The notes beneath the pieces were generated by a model. That model did not search any database, was not told where the DNA came from, and worked only from the letters and a program-made list of their open reading frames with translations. The position numbers and the translations under genes were made by a program. Below, piece after piece: positions 24,880 to 34,996 of a DNA stretch of 64,000 nt. The stretch is taken from positions 337,086 to 401,085 of the forward strand of contig NZ_PQWB01000017.1 of the NCBI RefSeq assembly GCF_002924365.1, given 5' to 3'. This DNA comes from Chromobacterium alticapitis. GTDB lineage: Bacteria; Pseudomonadota; Gammaproteobacteria; Burkholderiales; Chromobacteriaceae. The stretch's first letter is position 1; each line of letters begins with the position of its first letter.

Positions 24880-26499
24880 ATGCCGCAATTCTCGTTGTCG
24901 CGTGCGCTGTTGGCAGTCGGCGCGGCCTTCGCGTTGAGCCAGGCCGTTTACGCCGCCCCCAGCTGCGCGGGCTGGAGCAGCAGCCAGGTTTACAATGCCG
25001 GCGATTACGCCACTTTCAATGGCAAGACTTGGCGCGCCAGCTGGTGGACCCAGGGCGAACAGCCGGGCAGCAATCAGTGGGGCGCCTGGCAAGAGCGTCC
25101 TGCCAGCGAGTGCACGCCGGGCACGCCCAGCGATCCCAATCAGCCGGGTAGCGGCGTGCCGCCTGAGCCGAAGCCGACCGTGGGCCGCAACGTGGGCTCC
25201 TACTTCACCCAATGGGGCATTTACCAGCGCAATTACAAGGTCAGCGATCTGGTCAAAGCCGGCGGCGACAAGCAGCTGACCTTCCTGAATTACGCCTTCG
25301 GCAATGTCTATGCCAACGGCCAGTGCGGCATGGTCACCAAGGCCGAGAACGGCAACGGCGACGGCGGCGACGCCTGGGCAGATTACCAACGCTCCTTCGC
25401 CGCCAATGAATCGGTGGACGGCAAGGCCGACAACTGGAACGACCCGCTGCGCGGCAACTTCAACCAGCTGCGCAAGCTGAAGCTGGCCAATCCGCAACTG
25501 AAGGTATTGATTTCGCTGGGCGGCTGGACCTGGTCCAAGAATTTCGGCCAGTTCGCCGCCAGCGACGCTAGCCGCAAGGCGCTGGTCAGCTCCTGCATAG
25601 ACCTCTACATCAAGGGCAACCTGCCCAAGGGCGAAGACGCCGGCGGCCAGGCGGCGGCGCTGGGCGTGTTCGACGGCTTCGACATCGACTGGGAATATCC
25701 GGGCGGCGGCGGCCTGCCGACCAATACCGTGGACCCGAACGACAAGCAGAACTTCACGCTGCTGATGGCGGAGTTCCGCAACCAGCTTAACGCTTTGTCC
25801 ACGGCCAACCAGCGCCGCTACTACCTGACCGCGGCCATAGGCTCCGGCGTGGACAAGATCCGCAATACCGAGCCGTCCAAGTACAGCGGCTATCTGGACT
25901 GGATCAATGTGATGAGCTACGACTTCCATGGCGGCTGGGATGCCAAGGGGCCGACCAACTTCCAGTCCAATCTGTATCGCGACCCGGCCGCGCCGGTGAC
26001 CGGCGATCAGGTCTACTACAACGTCAACGACGCGGTGCAGACGCTGGTGGGCGCCGGCGTGCCGCGCGCCAAGATCAACGTGGGTCTGCCGTTCTACGGC
26101 CGGGGCTGGGCCGGCGTGGCGGCGGGACCGAATGGCGATGGCCTGTACCAGGTGGCCACTGGTCCGTCCAAGGGCACTTATGAGCAGGGCATCGAGGACT
26201 ACCGCGTGTTGGTGACGCGCAGCGCCAAGCAATTCACCAGTCCGGTGGCCAAGCAACTGTGGACTTACGACGGCAACGAGTTCTGGAGCTACGACGACCC
26301 GGCCACCATACGCGGCAAGCTTGACTACGTGCGCTCGCAGCAACTGGGCGGCGTGTTCAGCTGGTCGCTGGATGGCGACGACGCGCAGGCCACCTTGTTG
26401 AAAACCAGCGCCGAAGTGCGGCAGGATGCGGCCACCGCCGCCAAGCGCCGCGCGGCGGCTACTGCCGCGGCAAAAGCCAAGGCGGCCAAGAAGCAGTAA
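24880..26499 (+). CDS. Secreted GH18 chitinase with chitin-binding module
   Basis: A 539-residue exported enzyme. The signal peptide (LSRALLAVGAAFALSQAVYA) is followed by a CBM5/12-type chitin-binding module (about residues 28-72; VYNAGDYATFNGKTWRASWW), a Pro-rich linker, and a GH18 catalytic domain (about 97-505). The catalytic DxxDxDxE motif is DGFDIDWE. Further GH18 landmarks are SLGGWTWSK, MSYDFHGGWD and the final GGVFSWSLDGD. The tail is Ala/Lys-rich. AGGAGA precedes the ATG at 24880; earlier in-frame ATGs lack a ribosome site. A lux-type box lies about 140 bases upstream. Confidence 0.95.
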   Translation: MPQFSLSRALLAVGAAFALSQAVYAAPSCAGWSSSQVYNAGDYATFNGKTWRASWWTQGEQPGSNQWGAWQERPASECTPGTPSDPNQPGSGVPPEPKPTVGRNVGSYFTQWGIYQRNYKVSDLVKAGGDKQLTFLNYAFGNVYANGQCGMVTKAENGNGDGGDAWADYQRSFAANESVDGKADNWNDPLRGNFNQLRKLKLANPQLKVLISLGGWTWSKNFGQFAASDASRKALVSSCIDLYIKGNLPKGEDAGGQAAALGVFDGFDIDWEYPGGGGLPTNTVDPNDKQNFTLLMAEFRNQLNALSTANQRRYYLTAAIGSGVDKIRNTEPSKYSGYLDWINVMSYDFHGGWDAKGPTNFQSNLYRDPAAPVTGDQVYYNVNDAVQTLVGAGVPRAKINVGLPFYGRGWAGVAAGPNGDGLYQVATGPSKGTYEQGIEDYRVLVTRSAKQFTSPVAKQLWTYDGNEFWSYDDPATIRGKLDYVRSQQLGGVFSWSLDGDDAQATLLKTSAEVRQDAATAAKRRAAATAAAKAKAAKKQ

Positions 26500-26516
26500 G
26501 TTGTTTGTATCAAGAT

Positions 26517-26540
26517 AACGGCGGGGAAACCCGCCGTTTT
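26517..26540 (+). terminator. Terminator of the chitinase gene
   Basis: Stem AACGGCGGG / CCCGCCGTT, loop GAAA, ending in TTTT. Confidence 0.85.
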
Positions 26541-26563
26541 CGCGTCCAGAGCCTGCGGATGGA

Positions 26564-27088
26564 TTACAGTGCCGCAGCGGGCAGCACGCGCAGCGGCTGG
26601 GGCGTGGCGCTGGTGTGGCTCCAGGACGCGTTGAAGTGGTCTACCACCTGTTCGCCGCTGAGGGCGAAGGCGCTGACCGTGGTGTGGCCGTCGGCTATCG
26701 CCGTGACTTGGTAACCACGCGACACGGCATTGCGCAAGGTGCTGTCCACGCAGAAATCGGTGGCGGCGCCGCCTATCCATAATTTGTTCACGCCATGCTC
26801 GGACAGCAACTGGGCGAGGTTGGTGTCGCAAAAGCTGTCGCCGTAGCGCTTGAACACGAGCGCGTCGCCGTCCTGGCGCGCCAGCTTGGGATGCAGTTGC
26901 CAGGCGGGCGAGCCATGCGGCAGATCGTCTTCCTCATGCTGGACGAAGATCACCGGCATGCCGCGCTGGCGGGCTTTGGCGATGGCGAGATTGAGGTTGT
27001 CCAGCACGCTGTCTAGCCGCGCGGCGCGCGGCTCTCCTTCCACAACCCCAACTTGAACGTCGATGATCAGCAAGGCGGTATCGGACAT
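26564..27088 (-). CDS. Isochorismatase-like cysteine hydrolase
   Basis: A 174-residue cysteine hydrolase. The catalytic triad of the family is visible: Asp in LLIIDVQ (residue 10), Lys in LVFKRYGDSF, and Cys in GAATDFCVDSTLRNA after a cis-peptide-type GGAAT. Substrates of relatives range from isochorismate to nicotinamide and N-carbamoyl compounds; this one cannot be assigned. It is the last gene of a minus-strand group with the D-2-hydroxyacid dehydrogenase, clamp homologue and MerR regulator; the gap upstream is 49 bases. Confidence 0.88.
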   Translation of the reverse strand: MSDTALLIIDVQVGVVEGEPRAARLDSVLDNLNLAIAKARQRGMPVIFVQHEEDDLPHGSPAWQLHPKLARQDGDALVFKRYGDSFCDTNLAQLLSEHGVNKLWIGGAATDFCVDSTLRNAVSRGYQVTAIADGHTTVSAFALSGEQVVDHFNASWSHTSATPQPLRVLPAAAL

Positions 27089-27137
27089 GTTTATTCTCCA
27101 GTGAGGCGGGTGGTGGCGCGCGCCTGGGCGCGGCGCT

Positions 27138-28109
27138 TCAGATCAAGGCTTCCGGGTTCAGCACATGGTTGGCGTCGCCTTCGAAGAAACGGACGGCGTT
27201 GCGATAGGCGATTTCCAGATACTGGCGATAGCTGGCTTCTTCCGCATAACCCAGGTGCGGCGTGCACAACACATTGGCGCGGCGCAGCAAGGGGTGGTTC
27301 GCGTCGTACACGGGCTCTTGTTCGAACACGTCCAGCGCGGCGAAACCGGGACGGCCGGCGTCCAGCGCCGCCTCCAGCGCGCCGGGCGCGATCAGTTCCG
27401 CGCGGCTGATGTTGATCAGCAGCGCCTCGGGCTTCATCGCCGCCAGGTCGGCCGGCGTCACATTGCCCTCGGTGGCGGGAACCAGCCGTTGATGCAGGCT
27501 CAGCACGTCGGTCTCGGCGAAGAAGGCTTCGCGGCTTGCCGCCGCGCGGTAGCCCAGCGCCAAAGCTTCCTCGCGGGCGCGCTCGCTGCCCCAGACCAGT
27601 ATCTCCATGCCGAAGGCGCGGCCATAGCCGGCCACCAGCTTGCCTATCTTGCCGAAGCCGAGGATGCCCAAGGTGGCGCCGCGCACCGCCCGGCCCACAG
27701 GTCCTTGCCACTGGCCGGCGCGCAGGCTGTCCACGTTCTCCGCCAGGCGGCGCCGCGCGGCCATGATCAGCAGCCAGGCCAGCTCCGCCGGGGCATGGGG
27801 CGAGCCGCTGCCCTCCACTACGGCGACGCCGGCGCGGCTGCAGGCGGCCACGTCGATATTGCGCGCGAGCTTGCCGGTCTGGCTGATCAGGCGCAGCCGC
27901 GGCATCTTGGCCAGCAGGGCCTCATCCACCACGGTGCGTTCGCGGATCAGCAGCAGCGCCTCGGCCTGGGCCAGCGCGGCGTCTGCACCGGGCGCGCGCG
28001 CCAGATCGCCCAGGCTGCGGCAGACGTAGCCGGGATGGCTGTGCAGCTCGGCCAGGCTGGGCCCCACGTTCTGGTAGTCGTCTGGGATCCATAGCTGGAT
28101 GACGGGCAT
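27138..28109 (-). CDS. D-2-hydroxyacid dehydrogenase family protein
   Basis: A 323-residue NAD-dependent dehydrogenase. The nucleotide-binding loop is GILGFGKIGKLVAGYGRAFG. The catalytic Arg, Glu and His lie in INISRAEL, ALDVFEQEP and CTPHLGYAE. The C-terminal YAEEASYRQYLEIAYRN is typical of the phosphoglycerate-dehydrogenase-like branch. The substrate is unknown. It starts 21 bases after the clamp homologue and is probably cotranscribed with it. Confidence 0.9.
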   Translation of the reverse strand: MPVIQLWIPDDYQNVGPSLAELHSHPGYVCRSLGDLARAPGADAALAQAEALLLIRERTVVDEALLAKMPRLRLISQTGKLARNIDVAACSRAGVAVVEGSGSPHAPAELAWLLIMAARRRLAENVDSLRAGQWQGPVGRAVRGATLGILGFGKIGKLVAGYGRAFGMEILVWGSERAREEALALGYRAAASREAFFAETDVLSLHQRLVPATEGNVTPADLAAMKPEALLINISRAELIAPGALEAALDAGRPGFAALDVFEQEPVYDANHPLLRRANVLCTPHLGYAEEASYRQYLEIAYRNAVRFFEGDANHVLNPEALI

Positions 28110-28130
28110 GGCGTTCTTTCCGATGGGAGG

Positions 28131-29231
28131 TCAGCCGCGCAGGGGCATGGCCAAGTATTGGAAATGCGGATCGTCGGGATTGGTGATCAGCATGCCGCGC
28201 TGGCCTTGGCCCAGGCAGAAGCGCAGCCGCTCCGCCTTTTGCGACTGCAGCACGTCTTGCAGATAACCGAGATTGAAGCTCGCTTGCAGCGGTTCGCCTT
28301 GCCAATCCAGCGGCAGCTTCTCTTCCGCTTCCTCCTGTTCGGCATTTTGGCAGCGCAAGGCCAGCCGGCCGGGGCGAATCTCCATCTCCAGCTGGCGGAA
28401 CTTGGCGTGGGCCAGCACGGACACGCGCTGCACCGCTTCCAGCATGGCCAGTCTGGGCAGCAGCAGCTCGCAATCGTGGCTGTCCGGCAGCAGGCGAAGG
28501 TAGTCCGGCGCGCGCGCGTCCACCAGCTTGCAGCGCAGCTGGGTGTCGCCCAGCTGGCAATGCAGCTGTTTCTCGCCCAGGCTCAGCTGGAGCGGCGCGC
28601 TCAGTTCGTCCAGCAGCTTGTTCAATGCCAGGGCTGCCTTGCGCGGCAGCAGCAGCTTGCTTTCTGGATGCCCGCCGGACAGGGGATAGCGCTGGATGGC
28701 CAGGCGCACGCCGTCGGAGGCGATCAGCTTCAGCTCCTCTGCATCCAGCTGCAGCAGCAAGGCGTTCAGATAGGGGCGGATGTCGCCGCCGGCCATCGCG
28801 TACAGCACCTGATCCAGCTTGCGCTTGAGTTCGGCGGGGTCGAGCGCGAGGACCGCGGAGATGGCGCCATCCGGCGTCAGCAGCGGGAAGTCTTCCGCCG
28901 GCAAGGTTTGCAGCTGGAAGCGGCTGCCGGCGGCCAGCAACTGCAATTGGCTGTTTTGGCGCTTCAGTTGCAGCTCGCAACCGGCCGGCAGCGCGCGCAG
29001 GATGTCCAGCAGCTTGCGCGCCGGGACGCATAAGCGGAAGGTTTGGCTGGCCTGGACGGCGCGGCGGCTTTCCAGCTGGATTTCCAGGTCGCTGGCGGTG
29101 ATGGCCAGGCTCTGGCCATCGGCTTCCAGCAGAACGTGGGACAAAATGGGCAGGGTGTGGCGGCGCTCCACTACGCCGCAGACGGCGGCCAGCGGGGCGA
29201 GCAGGATGTCGCGATCGGCGCGCAGCAGCAT
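28131..29231 (-). CDS. DNA polymerase III beta clamp homologue (DnaN-like, probable paralogue)
   Basis: A 366-residue protein with all three clamp domains and the same length as E. coli DnaN. Conserved features include VVERRHTLPILSHVLLEADG at the start, LIASDGVRLAI, KLVDARAPDYLRLLP, CQNAEQEEAEE and the C-terminal YLAMPLRG (YVVMPMRL in E. coli). The pocket His in TDGHRLA is Val here. The ATG at 29231 has GGAG six bases upstream; an ATG at 29246 is less well placed. The gene is not next to dnaA, recF or gyrB, so it is probably a second clamp. It lies between a MerR regulator and a dehydrogenase. Confidence 0.85.
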   Translation of the reverse strand: MLLRADRDILLAPLAAVCGVVERRHTLPILSHVLLEADGQSLAITASDLEIQLESRRAVQASQTFRLCVPARKLLDILRALPAGCELQLKRQNSQLQLLAAGSRFQLQTLPAEDFPLLTPDGAISAVLALDPAELKRKLDQVLYAMAGGDIRPYLNALLLQLDAEELKLIASDGVRLAIQRYPLSGGHPESKLLLPRKAALALNKLLDELSAPLQLSLGEKQLHCQLGDTQLRCKLVDARAPDYLRLLPDSHDCELLLPRLAMLEAVQRVSVLAHAKFRQLEMEIRPGRLALRCQNAEQEEAEEKLPLDWQGEPLQASFNLGYLQDVLQSQKAERLRFCLGQGQRGMLITNPDDPHFQYLAMPLRG

Positions 29232-29328
29232 GTCCGGCTCCGGCATGGATAATCCGACAATTTACCACATTCGACTATGCGTTTGTTCTTTCTGCCTGCG
29301 CGGAGCGAGGGCTGGGCAGGCCGCCGGA

Positions 29329-30123
29329 TCAGCGGATCGGGATGTAAAGCTCGGTCAGCGAGTCGGGGTGGTCAGGCGCGAGGAAGCGTTCGTCCATGTA
29401 TTCGAACTCTATGCCCTCGGCGGCGTCCAGTCCGGCCGCCGGCAGCCAGCTGCCGTGAATGGCCTGGAAGGTGGCGGGCAGCCCGCTCACCGGACCGATG
29501 TGGCGGAAGCGGGCGTAGCGCTGGGCCGGCACGTCGACCGCCGCCATGCCGTCGGGCACCGGCGCGTCCGGCGCGGTTTGCAGGGCGGCCAGATAGCGCC
29601 AGCCGCCGTCCGGCAGCGGCTGGCACAGGCCGTAGCTGCTGCCGGGTCGGGCGTCGGCGATTTCATGCTCGCGTTCGAGGAAGCGTTGCCACATGGCTGG
29701 GATGCCGCCTTCATCCTGGGGACTCCAGGCGAGGCCGACGACGCGGAAGGCGGGCAGGGTGACGATTTCTGGCGTTTGCATCATGGTCTGGCGCCATTCG
29801 CTGGGTGTGAGATGGCGTTGAATGCGCGCGATCCGTTCCCGCCGTTCTTCAATCTCCCCTTGCAAGCGCGCGGCGTGCTCCCGCAGGGCGCGACGCAGCG
29901 TTTCGTCGTCGGCGCCGCGCAGCCGGGCGATGTCGTCCAAGGACAGGCCCAGCTCGCGCAACATGACGATGCGGCCCAGCTCCGCCACCTGCGCCGGCAG
30001 GTAGTAGCGGTAGCCGTTGTCGCGGCCGGTCAGCGCCGGGCTGAACAGCCCTATGCTGTCGTAGTGGCGCAGCGTCTTGGTGCTGAGACCGTGGCAGCGG
30101 GCCAGTTGTCCGATAGTGAGCAT
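29329..30123 (-). CDS. MerR-family regulator with GyrI-like effector domain
   Basis: A 264-residue regulator. The N-terminal MerR winged helix is clear (MLTIGQLARCHGLSTKTLRHYDSIGL, then DNGYRYYLPAQVAEL). A coiled-coil dimer helix follows (about residues 80-110). The C-terminal half (about 120-264) looks like a GyrI/BmrR-type small-molecule-binding domain (ITLPAFRVVGL-like start, YARFRHIGPVSGLP, SLTELYIPI end). Such proteins sense hydrophobic cations or drugs. It is 97 bases upstream of the clamp homologue on the same strand and may control it. Confidence 0.87.
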   Translation of the reverse strand: MLTIGQLARCHGLSTKTLRHYDSIGLFSPALTGRDNGYRYYLPAQVAELGRIVMLRELGLSLDDIARLRGADDETLRRALREHAARLQGEIEERRERIARIQRHLTPSEWRQTMMQTPEIVTLPAFRVVGLAWSPQDEGGIPAMWQRFLEREHEIADARPGSSYGLCQPLPDGGWRYLAALQTAPDAPVPDGMAAVDVPAQRYARFRHIGPVSGLPATFQAIHGSWLPAAGLDAAEGIEFEYMDERFLAPDHPDSLTELYIPIR

Positions 30124-30222
30124 GAGAAAACGGAATGGGTGGCGGATGAAGCCAGTGTGGACCTTGCCGCAAGGGCAGGGTCAAGCCCGGCCTCTCTCGC
30201 AAAGCAGAGGCCGGTCACGTGT

Positions 30223-33200
30223 TTACAACAAGACTCTTTCGATGCCGCCATCGCGGGCGCGCGCCACGTACTCCGGCAGCCAGTTCTCGCCCAGGATGTG
30301 GCGGGCGATTTCCACCACGATGTAGTCGGCCTCGGTGCCGGTGTCATCGTTGTAGCGCGACAGGCCCTGCAGGCAGGATGGACAGGAGGTCAGAATCTTC
30401 ACCGGCTTGGCCGGCGGCTGCCCGCCGGTCAGCGCCTGCAGATTGTTATGGATTTCCTCCTCCTTGCGCGCGCGCACCTGGGTGGCGATGTCCGGCCGGC
30501 TGGCGGCGAAGGTGCCGGCCTCGCCGCAGCAGCGGTCAGTCAGCGGCACGCCGCCGCCCATCAGTTCGTTGACCACCTTTAGCGGCTGGTGGGTCTTCAT
30601 CGGCGTGTGGCAGGGGTCGTGGTACAGATACTGCTGGCCCGCTATGCCATCCAGCTTCACGCCCTTTTCCATCAGGTATTCGTGGATGTCGATGACGCGG
30701 CAGCCGGGGAAGATGTCCTCGAAGCGGTAGTGCGCCAGCTGGTCGAAGCAGGTGCCGCAGCTGACCACCACGGTCTTGATGTCCAGGTAGTTTAGCGTGT
30801 TGGCCACGCGGTGGAACAGCACGCGGTTCTCGGTGGTGATGGCGTCGCCCTTGTCCTGGTAGCCGGCGCTGGTTTGCGGATAGCCGCAGCATAGATAGCC
30901 CGGCGGCAGCACCGTCTGCGCGCCGACATGCCACAGCATGGCCTGGGTGGCGAGGCCGACCTGGCTGAACAGCCGCTCCGAGCCGCAGCCGGGGAAATAG
31001 AACACCGCTTCGGCGTCTTCCGCGGCCTTGGGGTTGCGGATCACCGGCACCACGTGCGGATCTTCCACGTCCAGCAGCGCGCGGGCGGTTTTCTTGGGCA
31101 GGCCGCCCGGCATCGGCCGGTTGATGAAGTGGATCACCTGTTCCTTGATCGGCGCCGGGCCGACGGTGGACGGCGGCTGCTTCTTCTGGCCGCCGATCAG
31201 CCCCAGCCGCTTGCCGACCTGGTTGCCCAGGCGCTGCGCCTTGTAGCCGACGCCGACCAGGCCGGCGCGTATGGTCTTTACCGTGGCCGGGTCCTTGGCG
31301 GTGAGGAAGGCCATGCCCAGCGCGGTGCCGGGGTTGAACTTCTTCTTGCCGGCCTTGCGCAGGAAGTTGCGCATGGCCACCGATACATCGCCAAAATCGA
31401 TCTTGACCGGACAGGGCTTGACGCAGCGGTGGCACACCGTGCAATGGTCCGCCACGTCGGACAATTCCTCGAAATGCTTTAGCGACACGCCGCGGCGGGT
31501 CTGCTCCTCGTACAGGAAGGCCTCAGTCAACAGGCCGACGCCGAGTATCTTGTTGCGCGGGCTGTACAAGAGGTTGGCGCGCGGCACATGGGTGGAGCAC
31601 ACCGGCTTGCACTTGCCGCAGCGCAGGCAGTCCTTGATCGAGTTGTTGATGTCGCCGATGTCGGATTGCTCCAGGATCAGCGATTCCGCGCCGAGCAAGG
31701 AGAATGACGGCGTGTAGGCCAGCGCCAGGTCCGCGCCCGGCAGCAGCTTGCCGCGGTTGAAGTGGCCGTTGGGGTCCACTTGCTGCTTGTAGGCGCGGAA
31801 GGGGGCGATTTCGTCCTCGCTGAGGAATTCCAGCTTGGTGATGCCGATGCCGTGCTCGCCGGAGATGACGCCGCCCAAGGAACGAGCCAGCGCCATGATG
31901 CGGACCACCGCCTGGTGGGCGGTCTGAAGCATGCGGTAGTTGTCGGAGTTGACCGGCAGGTTGGTGTGGACGTTGCCGTCGCCGGCATGCATGTGCAGCG
32001 CCACGAATACCCGGCCGCGCAGCACATGCTGCTGCAGCTCGCGGATGGCGGCGCGGATGCCGGCGGCGGCGCTGCCGGAGAATATCTGCTCCAGCTCGGC
32101 CAGCACTTCCCGCTTCCAGCTGACGCGCAGGACGAAGTCGCGCAGTGCGTGGAACACGGTGGCGGGCCGGGCGGCGCGGTCTTCCAGCGGGGCGTCGGGC
32201 CAGCGGCTGGCGTATTCATGGAACGGCGCGTCCATGTGGTCCAGCAGCCATTGCCAGCGGTCTCGGTTGACGGCCAACAGCGACAGCGCGGCGGCGCGCC
32301 GGTCGCCGATCAGCTCTTCCGACGGCAGGTTGGTGTCCATCTTGTCCACCGGCAGCCGGCCGTGGAAGTACTCGGTCAGGGTGTCCAACAGTTCGATCTT
32401 GTTGGCGATGGACAGCTCGATGTTGATGCGTTCGATGCCGTCGCTGTAATCGCCGAGGCGCGGCAGCGGGATCACCACGTCCTCGTTGATCTTGAAGGCG
32501 TTGGTGTGCTTGGCGATGGCGGCGGTGCGGCTGCGGTCCAGCCAGAAGGTCTTGCGCGCTTCCGGCGTCACCGCGATGAAGCCCTCGCCGTGGCGGGCGT
32601 TGGCGATGCGCACCACCTGGCTGGCGGCCTCGGCGGCGGCGTTCTCGTCGTCGGAGACGATGTCGGCGATCAGCACCATCTTGGGCCGGCCCTTGCTCTT
32701 GGCCTTGGTGGCGTAGCCGACCGCGCGCACATAGCGCCAGTCCAGGTGCTCCAGGCCGGCCAGCTGCACGCCGGCGGCCAGACAGGCGCCGCCGGGCTTG
32801 AACAGGTCGGTGATTTCGACGATGGCCGGCGTGGCCTCGGCCACAGTGCCGAAGAACTCCAGACACACGGTGCGGGTGTGCTTGGGCATCTTGTGCAGCA
32901 CGAAGCGCGCGCTGGTGATGATGCCGTCGCAGCCTTCCTTCTGCACGCCGGGCAGGCCGGCCAGGAATTTGTCGGTGACGTCCTTGCCCAGGCCCACCTT
33001 GCGGAAGGCGCTGCCGGGAATGATCAGCTCGCGGCTGCTTTCCACGGTCTGGCCATCGTCGGCCAGGCGCGAGACGCGGAAGCGCGCTTCTTCTACATCG
33101 TGGATTTTGCCGTAGTTGTGGCCGATGCGCTCCACCAGCTGCCAGCGGCCGTCCGGGTCCACCATTTTCCAGCTGGCCAGATTGTCCAGCGTGGTGCCCC

Positions 33201-34077
33201 ACAGCACGGCCTTCTTGCCGCCGGCGTTCATGGCGATATTGCCGCCGATACAGGAGGCTTCGGCCGAGGTCGGGTCTACCGCGAACACCAGTCCGGCGGC
33301 GGAGGCCGCTTCGGACACGCGGGCGGTGACCACGCCGGCGCCGCAGGAAATGGTGGCGCGCTTGCCCGAGAGGCCGGGCAGTTCGATGTGCTCGACGCCC
33401 AAGTGGCGGTCCAGTTTTTCGGTATTGATCACCGCGCTCATGCGGTCCAGCGGCACCGCGCCGCCGGTATAGCCGGTGCCGCCGCCGCGCGGAATGATGG
33501 TCAGGCCCAGCTCGATGCAGGCGCGCACCAGCGGCGCCATTTCCGCTTCGCTGTCCGGGCTCAGCACCACGAACGGGTATTCGACGCGCCAGTCGGTGGC
33601 GTCGGTGACATGGGCGACACGCGACAGGCCGTCGAACAGGATGTTATCGCGTCGGGTCAGCCGGGTCAGCTTCTTCAGCACCCGGGCGCGCAGCTCGCGG
33701 GTTTGCTCGAACTGGCGCTCGAACTCGTCCACCGCTTCGCGCGCGGCGGCGATCATCAGCTGCACCTTGTCGTTGCCGTCGCGGCGCTTCTCGATCTCGG
33801 TCAGGCGGTGGCGCATCGCCTCCACCAGCGCGGACAGCCGCTTGGGATTGTCCAGCAGGTCGTCCACCAAGTACGGGTTGCGGTCCACCACCCAGATGTC
33901 GCCCAGCACCTCGAACAGCATGCGCGCGGAGCGGCCGGTCTTGCGCGCGCCGCGCAATTCGTCCAGCAGTTTCCACATCGGTTCGCCCAGCAGCCGGATC
34001 ACGATTTCTCGGTCCGAGTACGAGGTGTAGTTGTACGGGATCTCCCGCAGGCGCTGTTCGCTGGTGATGGCTGTCAT
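30223..34077 (-). CDS. FAD-linked oxidase / Fe-S oxidoreductase fusion (DUF3683)
   Basis: A 1284-residue fusion. An N-terminal DUF3683-like region (about 1-165) is followed by an FAD-binding domain ([19 protein letters not shown]) and its C-terminal oxidase cap. Two 4Fe-4S motifs ([11 protein letters not shown] and [12 protein letters not shown]) and CCG-type cysteine motifs come next ([48 protein letters not shown]). The parts resemble GlcD plus GlcF or D-lactate dehydrogenase Dld-II, so it probably passes electrons from a 2-hydroxyacid such as D-lactate to the respiratory chain. The substrate is inferred. Confidence 0.88.
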   Translation of the reverse strand: MTAITSEQRLREIPYNYTSYSDREIVIRLLGEPMWKLLDELRGARKTGRSARMLFEVLGDIWVVDRNPYLVDDLLDNPKRLSALVEAMRHRLTEIEKRRDGNDKVQLMIAAAREAVDEFERQFEQTRELRARVLKKLTRLTRRDNILFDGLSRVAHVTDATDWRVEYPFVVLSPDSEAEMAPLVRACIELGLTIIPRGGGTGYTGGAVPLDRMSAVINTEKLDRHLGVEHIELPGLSGKRATISCGAGVVTARVSEAASAAGLVFAVDPTSAEASCIGGNIAMNAGGKKAVLWGTTLDNLASWKMVDPDGRWQLVERIGHNYGKIHDVEEARFRVSRLADDGQTVESSRELIIPGSAFRKVGLGKDVTDKFLAGLPGVQKEGCDGIITSARFVLHKMPKHTRTVCLEFFGTVAEATPAIVEITDLFKPGGACLAAGVQLAGLEHLDWRYVRAVGYATKAKSKGRPKMVLIADIVSDDENAAAEAASQVVRIANARHGEGFIAVTPEARKTFWLDRSRTAAIAKHTNAFKINEDVVIPLPRLGDYSDGIERINIELSIANKIELLDTLTEYFHGRLPVDKMDTNLPSEELIGDRRAAALSLLAVNRDRWQWLLDHMDAPFHEYASRWPDAPLEDRAARPATVFHALRDFVLRVSWKREVLAELEQIFSGSAAAGIRAAIRELQQHVLRGRVFVALHMHAGDGNVHTNLPVNSDNYRMLQTAHQAVVRIMALARSLGGVISGEHGIGITKLEFLSEDEIAPFRAYKQQVDPNGHFNRGKLLPGADLALAYTPSFSLLGAESLILEQSDIGDINNSIKDCLRCGKCKPVCSTHVPRANLLYSPRNKILGVGLLTEAFLYEEQTRRGVSLKHFEELSDVADHCTVCHRCVKPCPVKIDFGDVSVAMRNFLRKAGKKKFNPGTALGMAFLTAKDPATVKTIRAGLVGVGYKAQRLGNQVGKRLGLIGGQKKQPPSTVGPAPIKEQVIHFINRPMPGGLPKKTARALLDVEDPHVVPVIRNPKAAEDAEAVFYFPGCGSERLFSQVGLATQAMLWHVGAQTVLPPGYLCCGYPQTSAGYQDKGDAITTENRVLFHRVANTLNYLDIKTVVVSCGTCFDQLAHYRFEDIFPGCRVIDIHEYLMEKGVKLDGIAGQQYLYHDPCHTPMKTHQPLKVVNELMGGGVPLTDRCCGEAGTFAASRPDIATQVRARKEEEIHNNLQALTGGQPPAKPVKILTSCPSCLQGLSRYNDDTGTEADYIVVEIARHILGENWLPEYVARARDGGIERVLL

Positions 34078-34389
34078 TTGTCCGCAAGCTGGGTTTTATT
34101 AGAGGAGTGTCTGTCAGTGTAACGTAATTGTTGCGATGCGAAAAACATGAGCGGAGCAGGGATTTTTCCTCTTTAGATCAAGCGATTGTCGCTAGCCATG
34201 TCTTATGCTCATATGGCTCGGCTTTGAATATTTTATTCAATGTCTGCCCTCGCGCAGAGCGGCCGGCGCTGTCATTTCATGCGGCCTATATTCATGCCGA
34301 TGAGGTTTTAAATTCCCGGCGCGGCGGGATTTTTCGGTAAGCTACGGTTTTTGAATGATTCCCCGCCGGGATAGGCAAGGATGGAAAGA
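34078..34389. other. AT-richer divergent intergenic region
   Basis: About 310 bases between the oxidoreductase and lemA. No credible gene: the only open frame (34128-34340, plus) lacks a ribosome site and coding character. It holds a small palindrome, TTGAATA-TTT-TATTCAA (34224-34240), that could be an operator, and presumably both divergent promoters. Confidence 0.7.
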
Positions 34390-34995
34390 ATGGCGACGAT
34401 GTGGAAAAAGTTTGTGCTGGCGTTCATGCTGGCGGTTTCGCTGGGCGGCTGCGGCTATAACGCGATGCAATCGCAGGACGAGGCTGCCAACGCCGCGTGG
34501 TCCGAGGTATTGAACCAGTACCAGCGCCGCGCCGATCTGATTCCCAACCTGGTGAAGACGGTGCAGGGCTACGCCAAGCACGAGAAGGACGTGCTGACCC
34601 AGGTGACCGAGGCGCGCGCGCGCGTCGGCAGCATTCATATGGATGCGGATTCGGCAGGCGACGAGGGCAAGATGAAGGCGTTCTCCGCCGCGCAGAGCCA
34701 GCTCGGCTCGGCGCTGTCGCGCCTGCTGGTGGTGTCGGAAAACTATCCGCAATTGAAGGCGGACCAGTCCTTCCGCGACTTGCAGGCCCAACTGGAGGGT
34801 ACGGAAAACCGCATCGCCCTGGCGCGCAAGCGTTACATCGATTCGGTGCAGCACTACAACAGCACCGTGCGCAGCTTCCCCAATAATCTGACCGCCAAAA
34901 TGTTCAATCTGAAGACCCGCCCCAACTTCGCCGTGGAAAACGAGAAGGCGATTTCCGCGCCGCCGCAGGTGAGCTTCGACGAGCAAGGCAAGTGA
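34390..34995 (+). CDS. lemA: LemA family lipoprotein
   Basis: A protein of about 201 residues with a lipoprotein signal (FVLAFMLAVSLGGCGY; acylated Cys in LGGC) followed by the LemA helical domain (AWSEVLNQYQRRADLIPNLV, LLVVSENYPQLKADQSF, ENRIALARKRYIDSVQHYN, FPNNLTAKMF). Function unknown. ATGs at 34381, 34390 and 34399 are all in frame; 34390 is chosen because AAGGA lies eight bases upstream. First gene of a LemA-TPM-TPM operon, a widespread arrangement. Confidence 0.92.
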   Translation: MATMWKKFVLAFMLAVSLGGCGYNAMQSQDEAANAAWSEVLNQYQRRADLIPNLVKTVQGYAKHEKDVLTQVTEARARVGSIHMDADSAGDEGKMKAFSAAQSQLGSALSRLLVVSENYPQLKADQSFRDLQAQLEGTENRIALARKRYIDSVQHYNSTVRSFPNNLTAKMFNLKTRPNFAVENEKAISAPPQVSFDEQGK

Positions 34996-34996
34996 T

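Noticed and set aside
28819..30582. 587-residue plus-strand frame opposite the clamp and MerR genes
   Set aside because: Antisense shadow; the minus-strand genes have clear family motifs.
30223..34077. Possible split into separate glcD-like and glcF-like genes
   Set aside because: The reading frame is continuous over 1284 codons with a consistent domain order, so it is one fusion gene.
31762..34122. 786-residue plus-strand open frame over the FAD/Fe-S oxidoreductase
   Set aside because: Mirror of a well-conserved minus-strand gene; no domain or ribosome site.
34128..34340. 70-residue frame in the lemA upstream region
   Set aside because: No ribosome site, no coding character, AT-rich spacer.
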